A stretch of DNA of 64,000 nt, from NCBI GenBank assembly GCA_051453625.1, contig JBOZIK010000001.1:181468225-181532224 (forward strand), in the 5' to 3' direction. The notes below the pieces were generated by a model. The model was given only the letters and a program-made list of their open reading frames with translations, ran no database searches and had not been told where the DNA came from. Shown here piece by piece: positions 33,378-46,105 of the stretch. Positions within the stretch are counted from its first letter, which is position 1; the number at the start of each line of letters is the position of its first letter. This DNA comes from Welwitschia mirabilis (Eukaryota > Gnetophyta > Gnetopsida > Welwitschiales). Both the position numbers and the translations under genes were made by a program.

Positions 33378-34351
33378 GAAGTTCTTCACAAACTTTCAAA
33401 GTTTCAACATTCTCCTAATCAAGGTATGGCTCAAATACTTTGTCCTACCATTTCTTCAAATTTCACAAATGTTAGATCCACTAAACTAGAAGTCCAATAA
33501 TGAGTGGTGGAGTAGGAGTCTTGTGTATCTTCTCCTCCAATCTTTTAGAGATATGTTGTTATTTTTTATTTTTGTCTCCATCGTTCCACTATTCTTTTCA
33601 ATCATGATTCTCCATATTCTTCTTTTAATCCTCATATAGCTACCATCAACCATTCTCATCATGGTCTAATTTAGGTTTCTGAAGAAGGTATTAAGCTAGA
33701 TTCTAGATTAAGCCAAGGTAATCATATTGATTCTAAGGTGTTTTGCTGTAATAAGGATTTTCATTATTTTATGGCTAATTGATTAGACAATTTTATATGT
33801 GTATGGTAGGTAGATACTCATTGCAATGGAGTATCCACTGCTAACATTAATATCTCATACTTTGCAGCTTATGGAAAACTGATCACAGTTAGGGACTTTC
33901 TACATGATTGAGTGAGTGAAATATCAACTTACATAATTTATTTATTATCATTTTTAGTTACTAGGATTTCTTTGAATTGGAACTCTCTTATTTTTTCATA
34001 CACTCTTTCTTAGTTAACTTACTTGAAGTGAAATAGTAATAAAGGTAAGTGCTTTTGCATACACATACTATTAGGTTTGTATTTTTCTTCTATGAGTGTA
34101 GTTGGATTATAGTCCTTTAGGTCTTCAAATTAGATCCATCTTTTATTTTATTCCCAATGAAATTCCTACTCGATCCTCACTTCATTCTCATTCTTCTTCA
34201 TCTATGGAGGGTAAAGGTTCTAGGGACTATAACGCTAGAGAAACCTCCTAGGGTATTTTTTCTATTCCATCTAAGTATGGGTCCTTGAGTTAGATTTTTG
34301 GATAATAATTATATTTCTAATATCTCTTTTTCTATTTATTGTTATTTGCAG

Positions 34352-34471
34352 ATGAGTAAGGCATTGGGATCCTGTGACGCTTCCCATAGGGAATGGGATA
34401 AAGCTCTAATGAATTGTCTATTACTTGAGAAACCCAAGGAAGAGGAGACATTCCTTAGCTTTGCTCACTAA
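34352..34471 (+). pseudogene. Exon-like open stretch
   Basis: After the acceptor TTATTTGCAG the frame reads MSKALGSCDASHREWDKALM, then LLLEKPKEEETFLSFAH, to a TAA. It is charged and Trp-containing, unlike chance translation of AT-rich DNA. No recognised domain. Confidence 0.3.
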
Positions 34472-34582
34472 AATTGGCACCATGGTGTATTATCTTAGTC
34501 TCATTTTTATTCCCTTTTATTGCATTGGCTTAATATGATATTTTTACTTAGTATTTTTATCTTTTAATTTTGTTTATTTTAG

Positions 34583-34681
34583 GTTCCACACTCACAAACC
34601 TTGGTTGATGATGATTTGGATTTTATCCAATAGCCTCAAGAGAAGCTTTTCCTCCATAAGCTAAGGGAGGATTATATAAAA
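34583..34681 (+). pseudogene. Exon-like 99-bp stretch with both splice sites
   Basis: Acceptor TGTTTATTTTAG before it, donor AAAA|GTAAGTGG after it. It is exactly 33 codons long and reads VPHSQTLVDDDLDFIQ, one TAG, then PQEKLFLHKLREDYIK. The TAG may be a decayed CAG. Confidence 0.35.
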
Positions 34682-34764
34682 GTAAGTGGCTTTTTTCCTT
34701 CTATACCTTTTATTAGCCTATTTATAGATTTGTTATTCTCTTCTAATTCTCAAGGGGAGAAGGT

Positions 34765-35324
34765 NNNNNNNNNNNNNNNNNNNNNNNNNNNNNNNNNNNN
34801 NNNNNNNNNNNNNNNNNNNNNNNNNNNNNNNNNNNNNNNNNNNNNNNNNNNNNNNNNNNNNNNNNNNNNNNNNNNNNNNNNNNNNNNNNNNNNNNNNNNN
34901 NNNNNNNNNNNNNNNNNNNNNNNNNNNNNNNNNNNNNNNNNNNNNNNNNNNNNNNNNNNNNNNNNNNNNNNNNNNNNNNNNNNNNNNNNNNNNNNNNNNN
35001 NNNNNNNNNNNNNNNNNNNNNNNNNNNNNNNNNNNNNNNNNNNNNNNNNNNNNNNNNNNNNNNNNNNNNNNNNNNNNNNNNNNNNNNNNNNNNNNNNNNN
35101 NNNNNNNNNNNNNNNNNNNNNNNNNNNNNNNNNNNNNNNNNNNNNNNNNNNNNNNNNNNNNNNNNNNNNNNNNNNNNNNNNNNNNNNNNNNNNNNNNNNN
35201 NNNNNNNNNNNNNNNNNNNNNNNNNNNNNNNNNNNNNNNNNNNNNNNNNNNNNNNNNNNNNNNNNNNNNNNNNNNNNNNNNNNNNNNNNNNNNNNNNNNN
35301 NNNNNNNNNNNNNNNNNNNNNNNN
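34765..35324. other. Assembly gap (560 N)
   Basis: No shared sequence seen at its two edges. Confidence 0.95.
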
Positions 35325-36420
35325 ATCCTTGAGGTTAAAATCTACCTATTTCCTACAAATCTTTAGAGCCTCCTTGTTGTCTACCTGTAACTTTATAATC
35401 CATTGTTAATAAGTAGGATAAGGTATCTTACCATACAAACCAGCTTTTAACGGTGATGGCGATTATGTATCTTATGATTAAGGAGTTGATGGATCAATTA
35501 GGAAAATATCAATATCTTTCTATCCTCTTGCATATGTAGGTCATTCATCTATCTTATCTGGATGATGTTTACACTCATCATTACTTCAAGGTATCATATT
35601 TTCTATGGGATTTTGAGTTTATTCACTCTACTTGCTTCACTTTCTATTATTCTTCATAGCGCAAATGACCTATCCCACTTTAAGACCTTTATAATTTAAT
35701 TAATATGATGGAATATTTTTAATGTATGGCTTGGCATGGTATGGAGAAGAGGAAATCCATGAGTGATTCCCTAAAAATGCTAGAAAATTAGGTGAATAAT
35801 ATGCACCTATTAGAGAAGATATCATGGACATATGCTTCCTAGATTACCCATTGGAAGAGGATCAAGTTGCCTTGTCTTCTTGCTTATCCAAGAGCAAGAG
35901 TATAATCTAGGCTTATGTAGATCATTTGATAATTATAGTTAATAATATTAATGTATTATATCATGGTAGAAAGCTTTCAAAGGAGCATCTATTGAGGAAT
36001 CAAGTGGCTTACAGTAAGCTTCAAATAAAGCTCTATCATAAGCCATACCCCATCATTGGGATGGATTTTGCAGTAGGTTCTTCTTCTATTAAAATTACTA
36101 CTATGATGGTTTCTTATTAACCTCTTGGAATGGAGGTCATTCCAAGTGGTGTCGAGTCACCCATTTCAAATGTAAAGGGTTATAACCTAGTCTCATTCTC
36201 TGTGAAGAATTTTCTTCCTCCCCAGTAATGATTCCATGATCCATTGTTTAAGGCATTATGCACCATCTTTTTTATTGGTGCCTTGTTTCCTCTTTTATAT
36301 CATATCTCTTTTATGTATAACTTATCATTTTGACTTGTTCTCTTAATATTAAACTTTAACTATTTGTAAAACTAAGTTTCTTGTTTTTCTTTTAAGTAAT
36401 AGTTTAGTATCTAATATTTT

Positions 36421-36431
36421 CTCTGATACCA
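36421..36431 (-). other. Primer-binding site (initiator tRNA-Met type)
   Basis: TGGTATCAGAG on the minus strand, a perfect match to the usual plant gypsy primer site, two bases from the LTR end. Confidence 0.85.
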
Positions 36432-36433
36432 AA

Positions 36434-36849
36434 TGTCATGTTCCATGTTACTATTTTTGGACTATTTTTCATAAAAAGAAATATATAAAATAATATGCTA
36501 AGATCAATAAGAATAACAAGGAATAATTTGGCAAAAGTGGACTTTATTATTAGAAACAACAAATTACATTTCTTATCATTCAATCAATAGCCTTGAACTA
36601 GTGGTCAAAGATAAATATGTGGATTATGACCTAAGTCCCTCTCTTAAGACCTTTAGAGATCAGCCAATGTTGTCATTATTTACATCCACCTAGTTTATCC
36701 ACCCCCATCTGATTCCATAGGCTTTTATAGAATAAATGAAAGGACATAACTTTTACATCTTTGGGTCACATCCATTCATAACTCATTGATTACAATTATG
36801 TAACGCCTTAATACATTTCTTTTACAAATAGTAAATTTAAAACATTACA
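36434..36849 (-). repeat. 5' LTR of the chromovirus
   Basis: On the plus strand it starts TGTCATGTTCC and ends AAACATTACA, 416 bp. It is homologous to 26967-27343 and, inverted, to 4130-4543. Confidence 0.85.
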
Positions 36850-36854
36850 ATATG
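36850..36854. other. Target-site duplication ATATG (right)
   Basis: ATATG directly outside the 5' LTR, identical to 26962-26966. Confidence 0.85.
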
Positions 36855-38449
36855 TGAAAAGGTTTAGGATGCTACAAATATAAGACTCACCAAAGCTAAA
36901 GATATTTTACTGCAAGAAGCTAATAATAATAGTGAGAAAGGATGGTAGGTCTAGTAATATGGTGTAAAGATGTTAAGATTTAATAGTATAGTTCTCTAAA
37001 TGACTAATATTCTAAGATAATAATTCAATATAATTAACTAACTAAAAAGATTAAATGTAAATTACCAAAAAGATTAATGCAAAAATAAATCTACAATGCA
37101 ATGCAATGCAAGAAATAAAAATTTTAAAAATAAATAATGCAAGTACTAAAACACTTTTATAAGATTTTTACTGATGAATTTATTCTTTAGAATTTGTCTT
37201 CAAGGATCTATTAATAAAATTACATAAGATATAGAAGGAAAGAGATAAGAGGAGAAGTAGTAAAGAGAGAAGATAAATAGAAGAAAGAAAATTTTTAATT
37301 ATTTTTCTTAATATCTTCTCTTTAAACCTGTAAACGATCAGTCCCTGGAAGAAAATTTGATATACTACATAATCTTTATAAAGAAAGAAAGGAAATAATA
37401 AAGTAAAAAGAAAAAAATTAAAAAAGAATAAAAGAAAAAGATAAAAAATTGGAAGTCATTAAATTAATTTCTATTGATCAAGTGCTATGCACAATGAACA
37501 TCTATACACTGATAATAAAAAGTAAAATAAAAATGTACTCAAAAGGAACTAGTAGAAAATAAAAAAGGAAAAAGAAAAAAGGAAAAAGAAAAAACTAAAA
37601 AGGGATATGGAAAAGCAAATTTTATGCATGACCCACTATAGCTATGGTGCCACTATCCCCAATAATAATGTCAAAAAGCTATTTTTGGTTAAATATAACT
37701 ATACTTATATCTATTATTTAACTATTAGATTGTAAAAAATACCTTAGCCATTATATTCACAATTCCATTTAGGATAGCTAGTCATAACAAGCACTTTTCA
37801 TGGGTTATAGCTTTTTATGAACATAACCTAACTATTTTACAAATATGTGTAATAGTTCAAGAAGTCTTATATATATAAATTAGAAAAAAAAGAATGCTAG
37901 TAAAATATTTCTAATAGTTTTAAGACCGTAATTTTTTGGTGGAATCTTCTTTTCTAACCTCTAAATTATATTTTTTTTTCCAAACTAGGCTTACTAAAGA
38001 ATAAACTTTCTTTTCATTTTAAACATAGATCCTTGATATATTTGGATTAGTTAAGGATATCCTAATAGCTTATATTAGATATATCTTTAACTCTACTTGT
38101 TTAAAAATTTAATTAAGGTTCTTATCATTAGTAATGCTCTATTTTAATATTCTTGGAAAAGGTTATTAAGAAGCTACTACTTTCGATACTTTAACTGGAA
38201 GAAAAGGAGATGAATTCTTTTATTTATATATCTTTAATGGTTTGAGTTATTTATAGTAGTTATTTCTTTCTTTATTACTTTTAATCTTACTTAAGTTTTT
38301 TTCTTTTTCTTTAAAAGTTGGATACTTATTAGTATTTTCAAGTTTCTTTTACTTTGGGTTTTTACTAATTAATATTATTCATACGGCTTATTAATAGGGT
38401 TTGGTTATCCTTGTAATTATGATTCTAGCTATTCTTTTTTCATAAAGTC
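36855..38449. other. AT-rich non-coding DNA with purine tracts
   Basis: No coding domain. Long A/G-rich runs lie at 37210-37290, 37380-37460 and 37555-37620 (GGAAAAAGAAAAAAGG type). Confidence 0.5.
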
Positions 38450-39300
38450 GGTAAGCATTCACTTCATATGCTTAATCTCCTCACAACTTAACTCATGTTC
38501 TATTATTAATAAAATTTCCTAAACTTGAAGTTACCACTGTTACCCTTATGTGGTCTTGTGGGATCCTATGGTGTGTACATATTGGATGGGTAATATGATC
38601 TTGATAATTAGCATATCCTTATTATTATAGTCTTTGATTATTAAAAGGGTTAAATTGTGAAGGTAAAGCTATTTTTGAAGAAGTGGAAGAAGTGTTTCCT
38701 TAGAACACAATTATCGTTTCTTATGTATTTCCAAGCTCCAAAAGTTTGATATTAATGTTATAATTATTTAAATAATGATACATAATTTAAAATTTTTATA
38801 GTCATCAAATTTCATTCAAGATGAACTTGAGGTATAATAAATTGAATAGGTTGTGATAGTGCTATACTTTGTATTTTTATAACTAATGTTTGAGATAAAG
38901 GATATGGTTAAGATTATTAAATATTCTTAGTACTTATTAGTTTCTATATCATTTCTTCTAACATTTTAACCATAATTGATTTATTTTGAGAAAATTTGGC
39001 TTTTTTAGTTGGATTAATTAATAATCTCTTTCTTTTATCAACTAAATTTTCTAAGATTTTGAATGCTTCTTCATGAGTTTTATTAGGTCTATTTCTCCTT
39101 TGTAAAAATTATACATGTTACCTTATTTATTTATATAAATCTTCAATAAATAGTTAAATAATTTGATGTGATGTAATTCCATGGTTAGGTTTCTTTTAGC
39201 ATAATCTAGAAATCCTTTCATAAGCTTTCTATTTATTAGAATCTTGTTAATTTATTTCTTAGACTATATAAATTATCATTGAAAAACACTTTCTCATAAA
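38450..39300 (-). pseudogene. Ty3/gypsy gag remnant
   Basis: Minus-strand translation gives FLDYAKRNLTMELHHIKLFN, then HEEAFKILENLVDKRKRLL and a Pro/His/Gln linker (ICTHHRIPQDHIR), in the order core, post-core helix, linker seen in Athila/Tat-type gag. Stops and shifts are frequent. No zinc knuckle or protease follows, so it is an isolated fragment. Confidence 0.4.
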
Positions 39301-42300
39301 GGAATTATTGAATTACTCTTAAGATTTAATTGGATTTTATGTAGTATATAATTAAAAGTTGGATTTATCTTTGAAGGTGGTCCTAAAAAGCAATTATTTT
39401 GGATTTAGTAATAGTTATAAGTGCCAATAGTTCCATTATTTTTTTAAAATCTAAATAGAGTATCATTGTATCCTCATCAGCAATACTATGAAATAAGAAT
39501 AATAAATGCAGATTTCAAACTTTGACCTTTGGTTTTAATGAAAATAGTAATGGTTTATCATTAATTTATCCATACTAAAGGTAAATATCCTTCAATGTTA
39601 ATTGAATTTGGGCTAGATTATTTATATTTAATACTACTAAATTTTAAAAATAAAACTAATTCACTAGAAGAGTTCTAACTTGATTTGGTTTCATGATTTA
39701 TAAATCATTATTTTTTATAACTATAAACTAGGATTAAAAAGAAATTATTTAGAGAATTATTATAAAGGAACTTGGTTTATTGTAAAAGAAGGACTAGAAC
39801 TAACTCATATAAATTTTCTCATTAGTTTCATTAAGGGTCCACTTATTTTCATACTTTAATATGGCTAAGTTATGGGTTAAATCTAATTTCTTTAAAATAT
39901 AGAACATATAATATTTATCATAGATCCTACTAATGGAAATATAGATATAGTAATATGATGTAAAGTTGCATTCAAGGGAAAATTTTGATTATTTTATATA
40001 TTAGAAAAGTATTACATTCACTGTTGTAAGTCAAGGTCTCTTATTTTTGTTTTACATTATTTATTAACTAGAGTGAATGGTTTTCATTTCATCACTTAAT
40101 ATAATGAAAGATGTGTCAATTTCTTATATTTGCATAGATCATAGATTTAAAGGTTATCATAAATTTTTTGGATTTTATAACTATATTGTTGTGATCTTAG
40201 ATCATAAGCTTGATTTTTTTATTTCTTTGTTTTTAACTCAAGTTTAATAATTTTTATTACATAAGATTATCATACTAGAGGATAAGATAAAGACATGTTT
40301 TGATTGGTTGTACATAAAGGATTTTTTATAGAATTTACATATTTAATTACTTTCTTTAAAGTTATGAAACTTAATGATTATTAAAATCAGATAGTAGGGG
40401 TAAAGGAATTATACCAAATAAAAATTTAAAATAAGAAACAAATAAGAAGAACAATGAAGACCTTATCAATTTAATGTGGTTTCCTAACCTATGTACATTC
40501 ACACTTAGAGGGTAGCTTTTCATCACACCTCTACATATTTTTTACCTATAAAAATACTAGTTTTTAAGCACCACTAATCTTACATACAAAGTAAAAGTTC
40601 CTCATAAGGTAGCACTCTCTTACCCCTAGGTATTACAATAGATCAAGAAATAATAGCGCTTTTTAATCCATTAAAGATGCACATCCATACAAGGGTTGTC
40701 TTACACTTTGGAATTCCCAAGAAAGGGATCCTAATGAAGAATATAATTTAAATCTTATAGCCTAGAATAAATGGATTTAGTCATCTGATAGTCCTACATT
40801 AAATTATCAATATAAATGCAAATAAAGAATAATAATCTTGAAATTATGTTATATAGTTGATTTCTTAAGTTCTCCTTACTAACCTTCACTCACAAGTATC
40901 TAAGATCAGAGTTTTATAGTAGTGGAAGTGCCAAAGATCATGCAATATATTCAATAAAGGAGTATTTTAATCAAAATCCAATGATTTCTTCTTTTTTAGT
41001 GCTAATTATCCATTCAAGTAATCCTTTCCTCTTTACTCTTTTTGCCTTTTATACTTTAGAGTTCTTCTTGACCTCAATCTTAATGAGATAGTTATTTGGA
41101 ATAGTTTAAATATTGTTAATGACCACAAATGGCTAACATTTAATCATTCAATTGCTCTATAGTTTTTTATCAATTTTTCAAGATAGAAATGTTCATTGTA
41201 GTAGATATCTCTCAAAGATAGATGTCTTCAATCTAAAATACATCTTTGATCAAGCTATATAAATTTCAACAAACTTTAAACTACTATATCTCTAACTGTC
41301 AAGCATCAAGAATTCATCAATAAAAATTACCTAATTCCCTAGGTAATGAGTAATTCATCTTGGCATAACTAACCTCTATTACCTCATTTAGTTTAGTACA
41401 AACATTTTCAATTAAGTAAATACATTTCATCAATTAATGCAATATAGATGTCTTTTATAGGATAGATGTATTTCACCTATCTTAGCTTCATGGTTTAGCC
41501 TAGAGTCTTCATTGATAGAGATGTCTTTTATCTATGTTAGCTTAAAATTCATCCTAGACATTTTTATTACTGCAGGAATCTTTATTCTAGATGTCTTTAT
41601 CCCTATAGAAATCTTTGAATAACTTTGTTTATCCCCGTTGAATTCTGAGCTAAATATTCTCTAATATTAAGCTTTTATGTACAACCTATTATATTTCTTT
41701 AGACTTAAGTTTTGGTTAGTTTAATACTCATTTATAATATAGGTGCTCTCTAATATTTGGTTTGTACATTAAACATGTTATATTTAATAAGTGTAATCAT
41801 TAAAACTAGGATTTTACCAAGAATCTCTCCTTTTTTTATGATGTTCAAAACTTGGTAAATCTTATTAGTACAATAATATTCAATTGGACTTGATATATTA
41901 GGAATGAAAAATAAATCACAATGTATTACATGAGGCATATAAAAATTATAAAAATTAAGATCATTGAGAAACATATTTTATATTCATTTCAAAATAGTAA
42001 ATAAAATATAGTGCTAATTTATTAGATTACTAGAGACATGACAAAGAAGCATAGCATAATTATACTTAAATGCAAAATAAGAGTTTAGAATTTGATAGGA
42101 AAAAAAAATTTTATACCAAAATGTAGAAGTAAAAATTAACTATAATGTTACTTATAGAAGTCCAATCAGCTATCTCAAGTTTACATCCTCCAAAATCATA
42201 TAGGATGTCTAGTATGATTTGCTATCTTTTTCCTTTTTTTGAATATTCTAATAAGAATTATTCATTGAAAGTTAAATCAATGGTATAATGAGTGACATCC

Positions 42301-42904
42301 TTAGCATTATTTCTGTCATCATCATTATCTCTTATAGTGAAAATTTGGATGATGTAGAATGAAGATGATGTAGATAGAGGCATATGCTATTTTCATGACA
42401 GCCACTGTGATGTCTTTTCATGACTTTGAGAGATCTATCTCCTTATATGTACATTCAAAGGGTAATGCATGTATGAAAAAGACTAGTAATGATGGTTTTA
42501 ATAAAACTCAATATAGAGGGTGGAGCTATGCTAAGTGGTAATGCATGAATGGGAAGTGTGAGTGATGATAGTGATGATGGAATGTGGGGTGGTAATGATA
42601 TGTGAGGTGATAATGATGGTTGTATAGAATGGCAAATAAGAGGCTTGTAGCAAGACCTATAGAAATTAAGAGGCTTATCATCTAAGCTTTCTGATTTTAC
42701 CTACTATTATTAAGACTATGATGGAGTCTGGAATGAAGCCTAGTGCTCTCCCTGAAAGTGTGACTTTTCCTTTACTTACTTTAAAGTATATGAATCATTT
42801 GCTCTACCTGAATTATATCCTATAGTATAAGATATTGGTGGTTTCTCTACTTCAGAATACTCCTATGAATTAAATCATGTGGAACTCCTTATAAAGTAAA
42901 TCAT
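39301..42904. other. Degraded AT-rich DNA, nothing firm
   Basis: No LTR pair or domain recognised. Around 41200-41620 the words GATGTCTTT and ATCTATxTTAGCTT recur irregularly. The frame at 41750-41974 shows no motif. Confidence 0.4.
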
Positions 42905-43913
42905 TAGTCTTCAATCTAATTGCTTATAAGATTGGATGCCTTTTCCTCTTACTACATTACCTATTCACATGCACTTCACTACCACTTTAATTCTCTCTAA
43001 ATGGAAGAAAATGAAACAAAATATGATGGAAAATGGAATGACAAAGGGTTTAAGAGGATAAAAATGGATTTATATGATAGCAAAAGATATGAATGAAGAA
43101 TTTAAAAGGCTTTTAAAGTTGATATAGAGGTAATATTAATTTAGAAGTAAAGAAACATAAGAGAAGTATAGTAGAAAATCTCTTTCCAATGCTTGGAAAT
43201 AGATGGAATCACATTAATATGGCATAAATTGGTTATGATATATATTTTCACATTGATAAGGGTCTTTATAAGTACACTTGTGTTAAACTTAGGTCAAAGA
43301 GTTGCCAAAACCATCACACTTTCTTATATGATTCATGTTTAAGTAGGAAAAACTATCATATGGTGTTATAGAGCCATTTTACTCTTATAAATGGCATTGA
43401 AGCACTATAGGTAGTTCAAACATAACTAACTAAACTTTCAAAAAATAAAATGGTTTAATTTTATCTTTTATGACTTATATTTCATTAAAACATTAAATTT
43501 AACTTAAAAATTATTAGAAATGTGTAAATTATAGTTTTCAAAATCAAATTTCCTAAAAGTATTTGATGTAATTTTATGTCATGCATCTAGTATTAGAATA
43601 ATTTCAAATCATTGAATTGAAAATTGGATGAGATATAATGATAAAAAAGGGATTCTTAAGCATTTATAAAGCTACTAAGTTAAAGTAGTCCTCCATGCTT
43701 CACATTTTCTTCTTCGATCTTAACCTCGTGATTACAATTATTGTGAGTAGCCTTCAATTAGATTGTAATAAATGTTTTTTAAGTTAATGAGTGCTCAAAA
43801 TCCCTATTACATGAAAAGTACAAAAATACCTCTAAGTGTAGTATTATCATTTAAAAAATAATGCTAATAATAGCTATCCATATCTTATTTTATCAAAAAT
43901 ATAGGGTTCATCA
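42905..43913 (+). repeat. About 1-kb dispersed repeat, copy 1
   Basis: Homologous in direct orientation to 57601-58668. Shared landmarks in order are CATATGCACTTCACCACCAC (with small changes), GAAGTAAAGAAA, TTTCCAATGCTTG, ATCATATG...CTTATAGTGCCATTTTACT, GAGATATxATGATAAAAAAG and ATCAAAAATxTAGGxTTCATCA. Candidate ends are TGCCTTTTCC and TTCATCA, TG...CA as in an LTR, but weak similarity extends about 30 bp further left, and no target duplication is seen. Confidence 0.75.
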
Positions 43914-45345
43914 CATCTTTTAACTAGTCTTCTTGTACATCTCATGCAAGTAATGATGATAAGAGAAATAAATCCTACTAACAATAAATATGTTCATAAC
44001 TCAAGTGGATGGTTGTAGATCTAAATGTTAGTCCTATAAATAAAGTAACATAGAAAACAATAGTACTAGTGATCATGAAAGCCTAATAATATATATGTTA
44101 GAGGAGATCAGAAGTAAAATGCATAGACATTAGAAAATTCAAGATTTTATTTATTAATCTATAAATTAAAATAAAATTTTTATTAATATTTATTTAAAAG
44201 AAAAGAGAAAGATGGACACAAGCTAGGTGAAAAGGGATACACTTAAATATTCTATCATAAAATAGTGTCACATAAGATACTAAAGCATACAAACTTCACA
44301 TATGAGAAACAAACACTGTCATATACAAATGATCAAGCATTAAATACAAGATATTAATAAAGATAAATTTTAAAACTTAAGAAATAAATAATTACACCCT
44401 CCAACTTAAATTAAAACTAGGATTTAGAGGTAGAAAATGCATAGCTTGATCATAGTTTATTATAAAAAAATAAAAATAACAAATATAAATTACAAATATT
44501 TTTATTTGATTGATAATTTTTGGGAAACAAATAGGAATAGATCCTCCCCAAAGCTTATAAGCCTCCTAAATGTAACTACATAAAATCCATAGTTCTCATT
44601 TCATCATTTAAAAAGGTATCAATATCTTTAAGTTTTAAAGAAAAGAAAAACATAGATAATAAGAACTTTTTCATCTTTTGCTTTTTTATATTTTATCATA
44701 TTTACATCCAAAAGATGACTCAAATAAAGGTGAACATAGAGCATATGATGAATATGACTTACCACTACGTGAACATTTACTAGTATGACTCCAAATTTAC
44801 TCATGAATGCACGTTGTTAAAAAGAAAAAGAGATGCATAGAAGAATAGTGAAAGAACGTCTGCACCTAGAAGTCTTGTTAAAGTAATGTAGTACTTAAGA
44901 TCTCATCAATGAAATTGCAATAAAAAAAAACACTTTAAATTAAATAAGTTCCAATCAGTGTACGTAAGTTATCAAAGAAAAGCATAATATTTCACATAAA
45001 AATAACAAATTGTTCTAGGCAATAGTGCTAACTTTAGATGAAGGAAAAACTTAATTTTTAAAATAAGGAGATTATGTTTTGAGCCTTTTGAAAAATAAAT
45101 GTATAATTAACATGATAATTTTAACTTAGGGAAAGAAACTAATGTATAAAAAATTTAAATTAAAATAGAAATAAATCTTTTACGTTAAATTGCATATATA
45201 GTGGAAGTGCATGAGTATTGGACCAATGAAATAATAAAAGAAAAATTCATATGAAAATATTAATATTACCTTATCAGACTATCACTTTACATGATAAAAT
45301 AACTATTTCTTTCATGTAACATATAAATAATTACAAAACATGGCT
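43914..45345. other. AT-rich DNA, nothing recognised
   Basis: No domains or repeats identified. Confidence 0.4.
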
Positions 45346-45803
45346 NNNNNNNNNNNNNNNNNNNNNNNNNNNNNNNNNNNNNNNNNNNNNNNNNNNNNNN
45401 NNNNNNNNNNNNNNNNNNNNNNNNNNNNNNNNNNNNNNNNNNNNNNNNNNNNNNNNNNNNNNNNNNNNNNNNNNNNNNNNNNNNNNNNNNNNNNNNNNNN
45501 NNNNNNNNNNNNNNNNNNNNNNNNNNNNNNNNNNNNNNNNNNNNNNNNNNNNNNNNNNNNNNNNNNNNNNNNNNNNNNNNNNNNNNNNNNNNNNNNNNNN
45601 NNNNNNNNNNNNNNNNNNNNNNNNNNNNNNNNNNNNNNNNNNNNNNNNNNNNNNNNNNNNNNNNNNNNNNNNNNNNNNNNNNNNNNNNNNNNNNNNNNNN
45701 NNNNNNNNNNNNNNNNNNNNNNNNNNNNNNNNNNNNNNNNNNNNNNNNNNNNNNNNNNNNNNNNNNNNNNNNNNNNNNNNNNNNNNNNNNNNNNNNNNNN
45801 NNN
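45346..45803. other. Assembly gap (458 N) next to a tandem array
   Basis: The array starts at the first base after the gap, so the gap probably hides more of the array. Confidence 0.85.
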
Positions 45804-46105
45804 TTTAAGGCATTTCTAGGTCTTCAAAAAAAGCCTTAAGCATTTTTCATAAAATTATTTTAAAAACCTTACCTTAAAAGATAAAAAGGATTTTAAGGCA
45901 TTTGTAAGGCATTTTAATAAAAATTCCTTAAAAGGCTTTTTGAGGTATTTTTCTAAGAAATGCCTTAAAAAGCCTTTTGACATGTTTTTAAAAAGAAATG
46001 CCTTAAAAGTCCTTTTGAGGTGCTTATTTCTATAAATGCCTCAAAAACCAGTTTGAGGAGTTTATCAAATAAATTCCTTAAAAGGTGTAACTTTGGGGAA
46101 AAAAT
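45804..46105. repeat. Array of a 38-bp palindromic repeat, left
   Basis: Tandem units of about 38 bp, core AAATGCCTTAAAAG then CCTTTTGAGGTG and a T-rich end. Each unit is an imperfect inverted repeat around its centre (GCCTTAAAA against TTTTxAGGC), so the units can form hairpins. Five clear units lie between 45920 and 46090, with more degenerate ones before. Confidence 0.85.

Larger units (their letters stand above)
33378..36420 (+). pseudogene. Broken intron-containing gene-like segment, unknown
   Basis: Plus-strand segment with splice-site-bounded open stretches and long non-coding intervals, cut by a 560-N gap. The clearest exon-like pieces are listed separately (34352-34471, 34583-34681). 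Further pieces occur at 35450-36120, such as RKLSKEHLLRNQVAYSKLQI (from 35926) and MEKRKSMSDSLKMLE. Stops interrupt them. No family recognised. It is antisense to the chromovirus whose leader it occupies, so it is either captured or inserted. Confidence 0.3.
26967..36849 (-). mobile_element. Full-structure Ty3/gypsy chromovirus, decayed
   Basis: LTR retrotransposon on the minus strand bounded by two LTRs and a perfect 5-bp duplication ATATG. In the order of transcription it has the 5' LTR (36849-36434), a tRNA-Met primer site, a long leader (36420-32096), gag, protease, RT, RNase H, integrase, chromodomain, polypurine tract and 3' LTR (27343-26967). Every enzyme domain is readable but broken by stops and active-site changes, so it cannot move by itself. 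The leader of 4.3 kb is unusually long and holds a minisatellite and gene-like exons, perhaps a later insertion. A second copy's 3' end lies at 3705-4543 in the opposite direction. Confidence 0.9.

Noticed and set aside
40440-40520. TTTAATGTGGTTTCCTAACC, resembling a word frequent in plant repeats
   Set aside because: A single short match with no surrounding element structure.
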